Assembly: GCF_013205055.1 (NCBI RefSeq)
Contig: NZ_JABMLF010000001.1
Location: 1,364,001 to 1,428,000 of the forward strand
From: Rathayibacter sp. VKM Ac-2856
GTDB taxonomy: Bacteria; Actinomycetota; Actinomycetes; Actinomycetales; Microbacteriaceae
Direction: 5' to 3'
DNA length: 64,000 nucleotides
This document shows positions 1 through 8,519 of this stretch, piece after piece (the first letter of the stretch is position 1; the number at the start of each line of letters is the position of its first letter). The translations under genes and the position numbers were made by a program. The notes below the pieces were generated by a model. That model was not told the origin of the DNA. It saw only the letters and a program-made list of their open reading frames with translations, and ran no database searches.

Positions 1-107
1 ATGAAGGCCGCGATGTTCGGCATGACCATCCCCGAGAGGAAGGTGCCGAAGCGCTGGACGTGGACGCGCGTGCCTCCGCGCGTCGACGTCGCTGACGTCG
101 TTGTCAT
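1..107 (-). CDS. mtlA: PTS mannitol-type transporter subunit IIC, N-terminal fragment (runs off left edge)
   Basis: First 35 codons of the membrane component of a mannitol-type phosphotransferase system. After a short Thr/Ser-rich leader the minus strand reads VQRFGTFLSGMVMPNIAAF, the conserved segment just before the first membrane helix of MtlA-type IIC(B) proteins. The ATG at 107 has GGAG about ten bases upstream. It lies downstream of the IIB, HPr and EI genes on the same strand, separated from ptsI by about 170 bases. Whether a IIB domain is fused at the C-terminus cannot be seen because the gene leaves the window. Confidence 0.85.
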   Translation of the reverse strand, partial: MTTTSATSTRGGTRVHVQRFGTFLSGMVMPNIAAF

Positions 108-247
108 GTGGTGTGTTCTCCGATTCTGAGGGTGGGAGATCCGGTCGCTCCTGAGGCGGCCGGGCTCCCGCGGGGCGGGTCGTGACGGGGTGGTTCGGGT
201 GGTGCGGGGGCGGTGCCGGGTGGTGCGGGGGGTGGTGCTGGGGAGGA

Positions 248-269
248 TCGCGCGGATGCGGCCGCGCGA
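248..269 (-). terminator. Stem-loop after ptsI
   Basis: TCGCGCGG and CCGCGCGA form a perfect 8-bp stem around a 6-base loop, about ten bases past the ptsI stop. There is no T-run, which is common for actinobacterial terminators. It could end or attenuate the IIB-ptsH-ptsI transcript before mtlA. Confidence 0.45.
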
Positions 270-278
270 CCCCCGGTC

Positions 279-1970
279 TCAGGAGGCGGCGATCGCCTCG
301 GTGACGGCGGACCGGGCGTCCGCCGCGCTGTCGGCCGCGAGGGCGAGCTCGGCGTAGCGCTTCGCGTCCTCGAGGGTGTGCTCGGCCAGCTCGGCGCGGA
401 CGTCGGCCAGGGCCGACGGCGACATCGAGAGGGTCGTCGCGCCGAGGCCCACGAGGACCACGGCGAGCAGCGGATCCGCGGCGGCCTCGCCGCAGATGCC
501 GACGGGCTTGCCCAGAGCGGCACCCGCGCGGCCGACCTCGCCGACGAGGCGGAGGACGGCGGGGTGCCACGGGTCCTGGAACGCCGACACGGTGCCGAGC
601 ATCCGGTCGGCGGCGAGGGTGTACTGAGTCAGGTCGTTGGTGCCGATGGAGGCGAAGTCGGCGACTCCGAGGATCCGGTCGGCCAGCAGCGCGGAGGAGG
701 GGACCTCGACCATCACGCCGGCGGTGCGGATCCCGAGCTCCTTGGCCATGGCTGTGAAGTACCGGGTCTCGTCGACCGTGGCGACCATCGGCGCCATGAC
801 CCAGAGGTCGGCGTCGGTCGCCGCGTCGGCCTGGGCGAGCGCGGTGAGCTGATCGCGGAGGATCTGCTCGCTCGCCCGGAGGGCGCGCAGGCCGCGGAGT
901 CCCAGCGCGGGGTTCTCCTCGTGATCGTCGTTGAGGAAGGCCAGCGGCTTGTCGGCACCGGCGTCGAGCGCGCGCACCACGACCTTGCGGCCGGGGAAGG
1001 CGGCGAGGAGGCGGGTGTACTGCTCGGCCTGCTCGGCGACCGAGGGCGCCTCCTTCGCGTCGAGGAAGAGGAACTCTGTGCGGAACAGGCCCACGCCCTC
1101 CGCTCCGAGCTCGACGGCGTTCGCTGCGCCGTCGGCCGAGCCGAGGTTCGCCAGGAGCGGCACCGCGTGCCCGTCGGCGAGAGCGCCGGGGACGACGGGG
1201 GCGGCGAGCATCTCGGCGCGGGCCGCGATGGACGACTTCGCGTCGCCGATCTCGACGTCGGACGGGTTCACCGTCACGACGCCGGAGGTCGCGTCGAGGA
1301 TGACGAGCTGGCCGTCGCGCAGGTCGAGCGCGCCGGTCGTGCCGACGATGGCGGTGATCGACTTCTCCCGGGCGAGGATCGCCGTGTGCGAGGTCGGTCC
1401 GCCGTCGCTGGTGATCAGGCCGAGCACCTTGTCGAGGTCGAGCAGCGCGGTGTCGGCGGGCGCGAGGTCGCGGGCGACGAGCACGAACGGCTCGTCCGAC
1501 TCGGGGACGCCGGGGGCCGGCACACCGCGCAGGTGCGCGACGACCCGCTGCGACACGTCGTCGAGGTCGGTCGCCCGCTCGGCCATGTAGCCGCCCATCG
1601 CGACCAGCAGGTCGCGGAAGCCGGCGAACGCCTCGTGCACGGCGCGCTCGGCGGTCTTGCCGGAGGCGAGCCGCGTCTTGACGTCGTCCGCGAGCGATGG
1701 GTCCTCGGCCATCAGCGCCTGCGCGTCGAGCACGTCCTTCGCCGAGCCGCCGGCCCGGTCACCGCGGTGGCGGATCGTCGCGGCGGTGGCGGAGAGCGAC
1801 GCGACGGCGCGCTCCTCCTCCTGGGCGACGGTGCGGGTGCTGGCGGTGTCCTCGGGCTCGGGGAGCGGGTCGGGCATGCGCAGGACCGGCCCGAGGGCCA
1901 GGCCGCGGCCGACTCCGGTGCCCTGGAGCTTCGCGGAGGCGTAGGCGGTGGAAGGAGTGGACAGCGTCAT
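279..1970 (-). CDS. ptsI: PTS enzyme I (phosphoenolpyruvate-protein phosphotransferase)
   Basis: Cytoplasmic enzyme that takes phosphate from phosphoenolpyruvate and passes it to HPr, the first step of all PTS sugar uptake. The 563-residue protein has the usual layout: an N-terminal HPr-binding and swivelling half with the phosphorylated histidine in GGPTSHTAILAR (His near residue 195), then the PEP-binding TIM barrel with GLFRTEFLFLD, MVEVPSSALLADRILG, SIGTNDLTQYTLAADR and the GICGEAAADP region. Length is normal for the family. It follows ptsH by about 50 bases and is probably cotranscribed with ptsH and the IIB gene. Confidence 0.97.
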   Translation of the reverse strand: MTLSTPSTAYASAKLQGTGVGRGLALGPVLRMPDPLPEPEDTASTRTVAQEEERAVASLSATAATIRHRGDRAGGSAKDVLDAQALMAEDPSLADDVKTRLASGKTAERAVHEAFAGFRDLLVAMGGYMAERATDLDDVSQRVVAHLRGVPAPGVPESDEPFVLVARDLAPADTALLDLDKVLGLITSDGGPTSHTAILAREKSITAIVGTTGALDLRDGQLVILDATSGVVTVNPSDVEIGDAKSSIAARAEMLAAPVVPGALADGHAVPLLANLGSADGAANAVELGAEGVGLFRTEFLFLDAKEAPSVAEQAEQYTRLLAAFPGRKVVVRALDAGADKPLAFLNDDHEENPALGLRGLRALRASEQILRDQLTALAQADAATDADLWVMAPMVATVDETRYFTAMAKELGIRTAGVMVEVPSSALLADRILGVADFASIGTNDLTQYTLAADRMLGTVSAFQDPWHPAVLRLVGEVGRAGAALGKPVGICGEAAADPLLAVVLVGLGATTLSMSPSALADVRAELAEHTLEDAKRYAELALAADSAADARSAVTEAIAAS

Positions 1971-2019
1971 GGGTTCCCGGTTCCTGTCGTGCGTCTCGTC
2001 GGTGAGAGTGCGGTGGGGC

Positions 2020-2286
2020 TCAGGCGTCGTGGTCGGTGCCGAGGAACTCGGCCAGCTCGTCGAGGACGGCCTGCTCGTTGTCGCCCTCGACGGAGAGGGT
2101 GAGCGAGTCGCCGTGCTCGATGCCGAGCGAGATGATGCCGAGGATGGAGGCCGCGTTCACCGCGGTGCCCTCGCCCTTCTTCACCAGGACCTTCTGACCC
2201 GACTTCGCCGCGGCCTGGCTGAAGAGCGAGGCGGGGCGGGCGTGGAGGCCCTTCGACGATGCAACCTGCACGGTGCGCTCGACCAT
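2020..2286 (-). CDS. ptsH: Phosphocarrier protein HPr
   Basis: Small cytoplasmic phosphocarrier (88 residues) that shuttles phosphate from enzyme I to the sugar-specific IIA proteins. His15 lies in GLHARPAS, the EI phosphorylation site. A serine at residue 47 in NAASILGIISL matches the regulatory HPr Ser-46 site used by HPr kinase in Firmicutes; no HPr kinase gene is in view. It sits between the IIB gene and ptsI on the same strand, with an AAGGAGAAACG ribosome-binding site before its ATG. Confidence 0.96.
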   Translation of the reverse strand: MVERTVQVASSKGLHARPASLFSQAAAKSGQKVLVKKGEGTAVNAASILGIISLGIEHGDSLTLSVEGDNEQAVLDELAEFLGTDHDA

Positions 2287-2321
2287 GAACGTTTCTCCTT
2301 GATCCTGCAGTCGGAACTGCG

Positions 2322-2705
2322 TCAGTGGTTCCCGGCGCCGGGCTCGAGACCCGGTGCGGGCGGTGGAGCGTCCCCGTCCGTCCCTGCGACGACCGCGCGA
2401 GCGGCGAAGAGGACGGGAAGGGTGTCGAGCACGGCATCGGCACCGTGCGCTCCGAAGACGTCGTGCGGGAGGAGGGCTGTCGCGGCACCGACGTGCACCG
2501 CGCGCTGGCGGAGCTCGTCGAACTGCGGCTCGAGATGCGGTCCGACCAGGAGGACGTCCGCCGAGGGCAGGGCGTCCGCGAGACCCGTCAGGGTCTCGGA
2601 TCGGAAGACGGCGTCGATGCCGCGCTGCTTCGCGCCCGCTCGCAGCCGATGGGCCAGGAACGTGCTCGACGCGCCTGCACCGCAGACGATCAGGATCGTG
2701 CGCAC
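2322..2705 (-). CDS. PTS IIB component (lactose/cellobiose-like fold)
   Basis: 127-residue protein beginning VRTILIVCGAGASSTFLAHR. The P-loop CGAGASS with Cys8 is the phospho-acceptor signature of IIB proteins of the lactose/cellobiose and related classes. The start is the GTG at 2705, preceded by GAGGAGGCGAACGAG; longer readings into the divergent promoter region have no such site. The C-terminus is Pro/Gly-rich and probably disordered. First gene of the minus-strand PTS transcript, divergent from the PRD regulator. The sugar is uncertain: IIB is of one type while the IIC at the window edge looks mannitol-like, so they may form a split mannitol permease or serve different systems. Confidence 0.8.
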   Translation of the reverse strand: MRTILIVCGAGASSTFLAHRLRAGAKQRGIDAVFRSETLTGLADALPSADVLLVGPHLEPQFDELRQRAVHVGAATALLPHDVFGAHGADAVLDTLPVLFAARAVVAGTDGDAPPPAPGLEPGAGNH

Positions 2706-2780
2706 CTCGTTCGCCTCCTCGCGTCCGGGTCTTGCCTCATCCAAGCATCTCGGGGGCCGCGCGTCCCGTCCGCCAGCCAA

Positions 2781-2800
2781 TCTTCCGCGGGGGCGGAAGA
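2781..2800. promoter_or_regulatory. Perfect inverted repeat in the divergent PTS/regulator region
   Basis: TCTTCCGC-GGGG-GCGGAAGA is a perfect 8-bp inverted repeat 66 bases upstream of the regulator ATG and 76 bases upstream of the IIB GTG. Its place between divergent genes makes it a candidate operator for the PRD regulator, or an RNA hairpin in one leader. No clear -35/-10 pair was seen with it. Confidence 0.4.
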
Positions 2801-2865
2801 GCGCTCCCAGGCGGTTCGGCGCGGGTCCGCCCCCGTCGAGCCGGAGATGGTTGACTGGAAGACCG

Positions 2866-4785
2866 ATGCCTGACAACCGCGAACGACTGCTGGAGTACCT
2901 CTCCCGCGCCGACGGCTGGGTGACCGCGCACGAGCTGGCCGACCGGCTGGGGGTCACCACCCGCAGCGTCCGCAGCTACGTGACCGCGGTCAAGGCCCAG
3001 GCCGCGCCGCTCGAGCCCGTCGAGTCGTCGGCGAACGGCTACCGGCTCGCGCGCGACGCCTACACGGCGTTCCTCGAGAGCCAGCGCGTCCGCGACGTGG
3101 AGCCGGACACTCCGCGGGACCGGCTGTACAGCATCGTCCGGCGCCTGGTCGACTCCGACGACGGACTCGACTCCGCCGTCCTCGCCGAGACGCTCTCCGT
3201 CAGCGAATCGACCATCGACGCCGATCTGCGCCGCGTGAAGGCTCTCGCGGACGAGGCCGGACTCGCGCTCGCCCGCCGCGGCGCCACCGTGCGGCTCGAG
3301 GGCAGCGAGGAGGCGCGGCGGCGCCTGATCTCGCGCATGTTCCGCGACGAGAGCGCCCAGGGCGTCTTCACGCTCGACGACGTGCAGCGCGAGTTCGCCT
3401 CTCCCGGTCTCGGCGCCTTCAAGACGGAGCTCCTGGCCGAGCTCGAGCAGCGCGGCTACTACATCAACGACTACGGCGTGAACAGCGTGCTGCTGCACAT
3501 CGCCATCGCTGTCGACCGGGTGTCGCGGGGCATCGGCGACCCGTCCGGCGCCCGCCCCTCCCCCGCGGTCCACGGCGAGCTCGCCGCCCTGCTCGCCGAG
3601 CTCGTCGAGCGCCACTTCGCCACCCGGCTGACCGACGCCGAGCTCGCCCAGCTGGCGATCCTGATGACCACGCGGGTGGCGACGCCCGGCCAGAACGAGC
3701 CGGTCGCCGCCGTCGTCGAGAACTACCTCGATCCGGAGGACGTCGCGGTGGTGCGCGCGCTGGTCGCGGACGTGAACGAGGCGTACCTCGTGGACCTCGA
3801 CGACGAGGGCTTCATCGTGCGCCTCGCGCTGCACGTGCGGAACCTCGTCGCGCGGGCCGCGGAGGGCGGCTACTCGCGGAACCCGCTCACCCGCTCGATC
3901 AAGACGAGCTTCCCGATGACGTACGAGATCGCCGTCTTCCTGGCGAGCGGACTCCAGCGGCTGCGCGGCATCACCGTCAACGAGGACGAGATCGCTTACA
4001 TCGCCCTGCACGTCGGCTCGTTCCTCGAGCGGGTCTCGCGACGCGAGGAGCGGCTGTCCTGCGTCATCGTCTGCCCCAACTACTACGACCTCGCGCACAT
4101 GCTGCGCCTGCGGGTCGAGCGCTCGCTCGGCACCGAGGTCGAGGTGCGGTCGCTGATCACCCGCAGCGACGTCGACTGGGACCGCCTCACCGCAGACCTG
4201 GTGATCACCACCATCGACGAGCGCCCGGCCTCGGACGCGGTCGTCGTCGTGCAGCCGTTCCTCACCGACAACGACGTGGAGGCCGTCCGGCGCGCGATCG
4301 CCCGCGTGCGCCGGCACCGCCGCCGGGCGCGGATCAAGGACGAGCTGCTGCAGTTCTTCGACGAGTCGCTGTTCTTCCGGAACGAGCACGCGCGCGACGA
4401 GCCGGCGATGATCCGGCGCCTCGGCGAGCGGATGATCGCCGACGGCATCATCGACGAGGACTACGTCGACGGGGCGATCGAGCGGGAGCGGATGAGCTCG
4501 ACCGCCTTCACCGACAATCTCGCCGTGCCGCACGCGATGGCGATGAGCGCACGGCGCACGGCGATCGCGATCGTCGTCAACGACGTGCCGATGGCGTGGG
4601 GCGAGCAGCGGGTGAACGTCATCGCGATGATCGCCTTCGCCGCCGCCGGGCGCAGCAGCTTCCAGTCGGTGTTCGACCAGTTCGTCGAGGTGTTCGCCGA
4701 TCGCGCGGAGGTGCAGCGCCTGATCCGCCGTTCCACCGACTTCGGCGGCTTCATTGAAGAGCTCGTCCGCGTCATCGACAGCTGA
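2866..4785 (+). CDS. PRD-containing PTS-dependent transcription regulator (BglG/MtlR type)
   Basis: 639-residue DNA-binding activator whose activity is set by PTS phosphorylation. Domains in order: an N-terminal winged helix (ERLLEYLSRADGWVTAHELA, then GVTTRSVRSYV), a second Mga-like helix-turn-helix, two PRD domains with conserved histidines (HIAIAVDRVSR, and IALHVGSFLERV), a Gat-like IIB domain (RLSCVIVCPNYY) and a C-terminal mannitol/fructose-type IIA domain with the phospho-site DNLAVPHAM. The ATG at 2866 was chosen because the helix-turn-helix begins there; the frame stays open far upstream with no similarity. Divergent from the PTS genes, which it probably controls (inference). The cysteine in the IIB-like domain is present. 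Confidence 0.9.
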   Translation: MPDNRERLLEYLSRADGWVTAHELADRLGVTTRSVRSYVTAVKAQAAPLEPVESSANGYRLARDAYTAFLESQRVRDVEPDTPRDRLYSIVRRLVDSDDGLDSAVLAETLSVSESTIDADLRRVKALADEAGLALARRGATVRLEGSEEARRRLISRMFRDESAQGVFTLDDVQREFASPGLGAFKTELLAELEQRGYYINDYGVNSVLLHIAIAVDRVSRGIGDPSGARPSPAVHGELAALLAELVERHFATRLTDAELAQLAILMTTRVATPGQNEPVAAVVENYLDPEDVAVVRALVADVNEAYLVDLDDEGFIVRLALHVRNLVARAAEGGYSRNPLTRSIKTSFPMTYEIAVFLASGLQRLRGITVNEDEIAYIALHVGSFLERVSRREERLSCVIVCPNYYDLAHMLRLRVERSLGTEVEVRSLITRSDVDWDRLTADLVITTIDERPASDAVVVVQPFLTDNDVEAVRRAIARVRRHRRRARIKDELLQFFDESLFFRNEHARDEPAMIRRLGERMIADGIIDEDYVDGAIERERMSSTAFTDNLAVPHAMAMSARRTAIAIVVNDVPMAWGEQRVNVIAMIAFAAAGRSSFQSVFDQFVEVFADRAEVQRLIRRSTDFGGFIEELVRVIDS

Positions 4786-4788
4786 CAC

Positions 4789-4893
4789 GGGTCTCGATGC
4801 GCCGCTGCGCGGCTACTCGACCACCATGCATCGGCGCACTCGCGCGCTCATGCTGATCGAGTAGCCCGCGCAGCGGGCGTATCGAGATCCACC
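4789..4893. repeat. Inverted pair of dispersed palindromic repeats
   Basis: Two facing copies of a repeat of about 40-45 bases: 4789-4828 (GGGTCTCGATGCGCCGCTGC... ending ACCATG) and its inverted partner 4849-4893 (CATGCTGATCGAGTAG... ending GATCCACC). Each has an internal GC stem (CCGCTGCGCGG, CCCGCGCAGCGGG). They fill the space between the convergent regulator and map genes. Members of the same family occur at 27986-28177 and 47935-48079. Confidence 0.85.
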
Positions 4894-4926
4894 GTCGCAG
4901 ACACGCGGACCCTCCGTACGCCGCGC

Positions 4927-5772
4927 CTACGCGATAGGCGTCGGCACGACCCCGTACGCCGCGAGCCCGGCGGCTCCGCCGTCGGCGAGCGTCGTCACCC
5001 AGATCCCGTCGCGGTGCACCGCCACCGAGTGCTCCCAGTGCGCGGACATGCTGCCGTCGATCGTAGCGACGGTCCACTCGTCCTCGCGGACCACGGTCTC
5101 GGCGCTGCCGGCCGTGACCATCGGCTCGATCGCGACGACGAGGCCGGGCTTCACCTCCGGTCCGCGCTGGCGCACGCGGTAGTTGAAGACCGGCGGCGCC
5201 TCGTGCATCGTGCGGCCGATGCCGTGGCCGATGTAGTCGGTGAGGATGCCGTAGACACGGCCCGAGGCCACCGCCTCGTCCTCGATGTACTCCTCGATCG
5301 CCGCGCCCACCTCGTTGAGATGCCGCGCGGACGCCAGGGCCGCGATGCCCCGCCAGAGCGAGCCCTCGGTGACGCGGGACAGCTCCGTCCGCAGGGCGAC
5401 CTCGTCCGGACGGTCCGCGTCCGGCAGCACGATCGTCATCGCCGAGTCGCCGTTCCAGCCGTCGATCTCGGCGCCGCTGTCGATCGAGACGATGTCGCCG
5501 GGCTCGAGCAGGCGGCCACCGGGGATCCCGTGCACCACCTCGTCGTTCACCGACGCGCAGATCGTGTGCCGATAGCCGGGCACGAGCTGGAAGTTCGAGT
5601 GACCGCCGAGTGCCACGATCGCGGCCTCGGCGATCGCGTCGAGCTCGAGCGTGCTGATCCCGGGTCGGATCGCGGCCCGCACCGCGTCGAGGGAGGCGGC
5701 GGTCGCCAGCCCCGGCGCGATCATCGATCGCAGCTGGGCCGGCGTCTTGTAGAGGGAGGAGCGCAGTGCCAC
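4927..5772 (-). CDS. map: Methionine aminopeptidase, type I
   Basis: Removes the initiator methionine from nascent proteins; cytosolic, metal dependent. The 281-residue sequence has the pita-bread metal ligands: two aspartates in SIDSGAEIDGWNGDSA, a histidine in GHGIGRTMHEAP, glutamates in VVAIEPMV and the C-terminal WEHSVAV. GTG at 5772 lies three bases after the adk stop, with no clear ribosome-binding site, so translation is probably coupled to adk. The map-adk-secY order is classic. infA, rpmJ and the alpha-operon genes that usually follow map are absent here; a repeat pair and the PTS locus follow instead. Confidence 0.95.
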   Translation of the reverse strand: MALRSSLYKTPAQLRSMIAPGLATAASLDAVRAAIRPGISTLELDAIAEAAIVALGGHSNFQLVPGYRHTICASVNDEVVHGIPGGRLLEPGDIVSIDSGAEIDGWNGDSAMTIVLPDADRPDEVALRTELSRVTEGSLWRGIAALASARHLNEVGAAIEEYIEDEAVASGRVYGILTDYIGHGIGRTMHEAPPVFNYRVRQRGPEVKPGLVVAIEPMVTAGSAETVVREDEWTVATIDGSMSAHWEHSVAVHRDGIWVTTLADGGAAGLAAYGVVPTPIA

Positions 5773-5775
5773 GGG

Positions 5776-6399
5776 TCAGGCGGCCGGCGAGTCGCCGACC
5801 AGGCGGCCGACCCGGTGGCCCTCGAGCGCGACCACGATGCGGTCGGTGACCTCGTCGACCGGGCCGAGCCCGTCGACGACGATCACGAGTCCGCGCGCGG
5901 CGTAGATGTCGATCAGCGGCGCGGTCTGCTCCTCGTAGAGGGCGAGCCGGTGCCGGATGACCTCCTCCGTGTCGTCGCTGCGACCCTGCTCCGCGGAGCG
6001 CTTGAGCAGGCGCTGGACCACCTCGTCGGGGTCGGCGGTCAGCTGCACGACCGCGTCGAGCCGGTTGCCGTCGGCCGCGACGATCCGGTCGAGCTCGTCG
6101 ACCTGCTCCGTCGTCCGCGGGTAGCCGTCGAGCAGGAAGCCCGTCGAGACGTCGGCCTCCTGCAGCCGGTCGTGCACGATCGCGTTGGTCAGCTCGTCGG
6201 GGACGTAGCGCCCCGCGTCGAGGTAGGACTTGGCCTGCAGGCCGAGCTCGGTCTCGTTCGCCACGTTGGCGCGGAAGATGTCGCCCGTGGAGATCGCGGG
6301 GACCTTCAGGACCTCGCTGAGCCGAGCGGCCTGGGTCCCCTTGCCGGCACCCGGAGGGCCGATCAGCAGCAGACGGAAGCCGACCGGGGTCGAGGTCAT
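5776..6399 (-). CDS. adk: Adenylate kinase
   Basis: Interconverts ATP+AMP and 2 ADP. 207 residues with the P-loop GPPGAGKGTQAARL, the AMP-binding STGDIFRANV, and DGYPRTTEQVDELD. The lid is the short form without a zinc-binding Cys cluster, as is usual in actinobacteria. Its ATG overlaps the secY stop as ATGA, so it is translationally coupled to secY; map follows three bases after its stop. Confidence 0.96.
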   Translation of the reverse strand: MTSTPVGFRLLLIGPPGAGKGTQAARLSEVLKVPAISTGDIFRANVANETELGLQAKSYLDAGRYVPDELTNAIVHDRLQEADVSTGFLLDGYPRTTEQVDELDRIVAADGNRLDAVVQLTADPDEVVQRLLKRSAEQGRSDDTEEVIRHRLALYEEQTAPLIDIYAARGLVIVVDGLGPVDEVTDRIVVALEGHRVGRLVGDSPAA

Positions 6400-7718
6400 C
6401 GGAGGAGCCCTTCGTAGTGGCGCTGCTGCAGCTGGGAGTCGATCTGCTTCACCGTCTCGAGGCCGACTCCGACGATGATCAGGATGGACGTGCCGCCGAA
6501 CGGGAAGTTCTGGTTGGCGCCGACGAGCGCGAGGGCGACGAGCGGCACCAGGGCGATGAGACCGAGGTAGATCGAGCCCGGCAGCGTCACGCGGGTCAGC
6601 ACGTAGTTCAGGTACTCGGCCGTCGGGCGCCCCGCGCGGATGCCGGGGATGAAGCCGCCGTAGCGCTTCATGTTGTCGGCGACCTCGTCGGGGTTGAAGG
6701 TGATCGCGACGTAGAAGTAGGTGAAGCCGACGATCAGCAGGAAGTACAGCGCCATGTAGAGCGGGTGGTCGCCCTGCGTCAGGTAGTTCGTGATCCAAGT
6801 GACCCAGAACGGAGCCTCCTGGCCGGCCGCGGGCTGGTTGAACTGCGCGATGAGCGCGGGCAGGTAGAGCAGCGACGAGGCGAAGATGACGGGGACGACG
6901 CCGGCCATGTTGACCTTGATCGGGATGTACGTGTTGTTGCCGCCGTACGTTCTGCGCCCGACCATCCGCTTGGCGTACTGCACGGGGATCCGTCGCTGCG
7001 ACTGCTCGACGAAGACGACCGCGACGACGAGGACGAGGCCCACGGCGAGGACGAGCAGGAAGGTCTCGAAGCCGCGCGACTGCGCGATCGACCAGAGCGA
7101 GGTGGGGAACTGGGCGGCGATCGAGGTGAAGATGAGCAGCGACATGCCGTTGCCGATGCCGCGCTCGGTGATGAGCTCGCCCATCCACATGATGATGCCG
7201 GTGCCCGCCGTCATGGTGATGACCATGAGGAGGATGGAGTACCACTCGTCCGTGATGATGAGCGCCGAGCACTCCGGGACACCGGAGTTGCCGAACAGCG
7301 CGCCCGAGCGGGCGACGGTGATGAGGGTGGTCGACTGCAGGACGCCCAGCGCGATCGTGAGATAGCGGGTGTACTGCGTCAGACGGCCCTGGCCCGACTG
7401 GCCCTCCTTGTAGAGGGTCTCGAAGTGCGGGATGACCACGCGCAGGAGCTGCACGATGATCGACGCCGTGATGTACGGCATGATGCCGAGCGCGAAGATC
7501 GACAGCTGGAGCAGGGCTCCACCGCTGAAGAGGTTCACGAGCTCGTACAGACCGGAGGTGCCCTGGTTGCCGGCGAGGCAGGCCTGGACGGCCTCGAAGT
7601 CGACGAACGGAGCAGGGATGAAGGATCCCAGCCGGAAGATCGCCACGATCGCGAGGGTGAAGCCGATCTTGCGGCGGAGGTCGGGGGTGCGGAAGATCCG
7701 CGCTACGGCGCCAAACAC
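6396..7718 (-). CDS. secY: Protein translocase channel subunit SecY
   Basis: Main pore of the Sec translocon in the cytoplasmic membrane. 440 residues with ten predicted membrane helices; it starts MFGAVARIFRTPDLRRKIGF. Family motifs include the cytoplasmic loop VEQSQRRIPVQYAKRMVGRR (C4 region that contacts the ribosome and SecA) and RPTAEYLNYVLTRVTLPGS. It follows rplO after a 121-base gap that holds a long inverted repeat (7764-7818), unusual inside this otherwise tightly packed operon. Confidence 0.97.
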   Translation of the reverse strand: MFGAVARIFRTPDLRRKIGFTLAIVAIFRLGSFIPAPFVDFEAVQACLAGNQGTSGLYELVNLFSGGALLQLSIFALGIMPYITASIIVQLLRVVIPHFETLYKEGQSGQGRLTQYTRYLTIALGVLQSTTLITVARSGALFGNSGVPECSALIITDEWYSILLMVITMTAGTGIIMWMGELITERGIGNGMSLLIFTSIAAQFPTSLWSIAQSRGFETFLLVLAVGLVLVVAVVFVEQSQRRIPVQYAKRMVGRRTYGGNNTYIPIKVNMAGVVPVIFASSLLYLPALIAQFNQPAAGQEAPFWVTWITNYLTQGDHPLYMALYFLLIVGFTYFYVAITFNPDEVADNMKRYGGFIPGIRAGRPTAEYLNYVLTRVTLPGSIYLGLIALVPLVALALVGANQNFPFGGTSILIIVGVGLETVKQIDSQLQQRHYEGLLR

Positions 7719-7763
7719 TACCTAGGGTCTCCTGCTCAGTTCTGGGTGCGGGATACAGGTCGA

Positions 7764-7818
7764 GCTTGCCACGCGCTCTCCAGGGGTGGTGTTCCCGTGG
7801 GGAGTCGTCGTGGCAAGC
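7764..7818 (-). promoter_or_regulatory. Long stem-loop between rplO and secY
   Basis: GCTTGCCACG (7764-7773) and CGTGGCAAGC (7809-7818) are perfect 10-base inverted repeats enclosing a partly self-complementary insert rich in CTCC/GGAG and GGGG/CCC. The element begins about 22 bases after the rplO stop and ends about 46 bases before the secY start. It could be a partial terminator, an attenuator that sets the secY:r-protein ratio, or an RNA processing site. No T-run follows. Confidence 0.5.
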
Positions 7819-7839
7819 CCGACCGACAAGCTGCTGGTG

Positions 7840-8337
7840 CTACTTGATGGATCCGCCCGCGGCGACGATCTTCTGCTCGGCAGAGCTGGAGACCTTGTCG
7901 ACCGCGACGTTCAGCGTAACCGCAATGTCCCCGTCGCCGAGAACCTTGACCTTCTCGTTCTTGCGAACGGCACCCTTCGCGACCAGGTCGCTGATGGTGA
8001 CGTCGCCGCCCTGAGGGTAGAGCTCCGCGAGAGCGGACAGGTTCACGACCTGGTACTCGACGCGGAACGGGTTCTTGAAGCCGCGGAGCTTCGGGGTGCG
8101 CATGTGCAGCGGCATCTGCCCACCCTCGAAGCCGACGCGCACCTGGTAGCGGGCCTTGGTGCCCTTGGTGCCGCGACCCGCGGTCTTTCCCTTGGATCCC
8201 TCACCGCGACCGACGCGAGTCTTCGCCTTCTTGGCGCCGACTGCGGGACGGAGGTGGTGGACCTTGAGCACGTGCTCCTTGGTCGAGGCCTGCTCGGGAG
8301 TCGTGGACTCCGCGACGGCCTGGTTCTTCTCAGCCAT
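7840..8337 (-). CDS. rplO: 50S ribosomal protein L15
   Basis: Large-subunit assembly protein, 165 residues. The core motif [19 protein letters not shown] and [19 protein letters not shown] are diagnostic. It has an extra, low-complexity N-terminal segment of about 20 residues ([17 protein letters not shown]) before the usual start of L15. Its ATG overlaps the rpmD stop as TAATG. Confidence 0.97.
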   Translation of the reverse strand: MAEKNQAVAESTTPEQASTKEHVLKVHHLRPAVGAKKAKTRVGRGEGSKGKTAGRGTKGTKARYQVRVGFEGGQMPLHMRTPKLRGFKNPFRVEYQVVNLSALAELYPQGGDVTISDLVAKGAVRKNEKVKVLGDGDIAVTLNVAVDKVSSSAEQKIVAAGGSIK

Positions 8338-8519
8338 TAGTCAATCTCCTCGACCTTCACCAGGTGGGCGACGGTCTTCACGTATCCGCGGTTCTGAGAG
8401 TTGTCCTCGCGGACGACGCTCTGACCGATCTTCCTGAGGCCGAGCGAGCGCAGCGTGTCGCGCTGGTACTGCTTCTCGCTGACCTTCGACTTGATCTGGG
8501 TCACCTTGAGCTGGGCCAT
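8337..8519 (-). CDS. rpmD: 50S ribosomal protein L30
   Basis: 60-residue large-subunit protein reading [20 protein letters not shown] and then [14 protein letters not shown], the standard L30 core. Start and stop overlap its neighbours (TGATG with rpsE, TAATG with rplO), so translation is coupled along the spc operon. Confidence 0.96.
   Translation of the reverse strand: MAQLKVTQIKSKVSEKQYQRDTLRSLGLRKIGQSVVREDNSQNRGYVKTVAHLVKVEEID

Noticed and set aside
1948-2865. Upstream extension of the PRD regulator frame to 945 codons
   Set aside because: The extra part runs antisense through ptsH and the IIB gene and has no domain; the helix-turn-helix starts at 2866.
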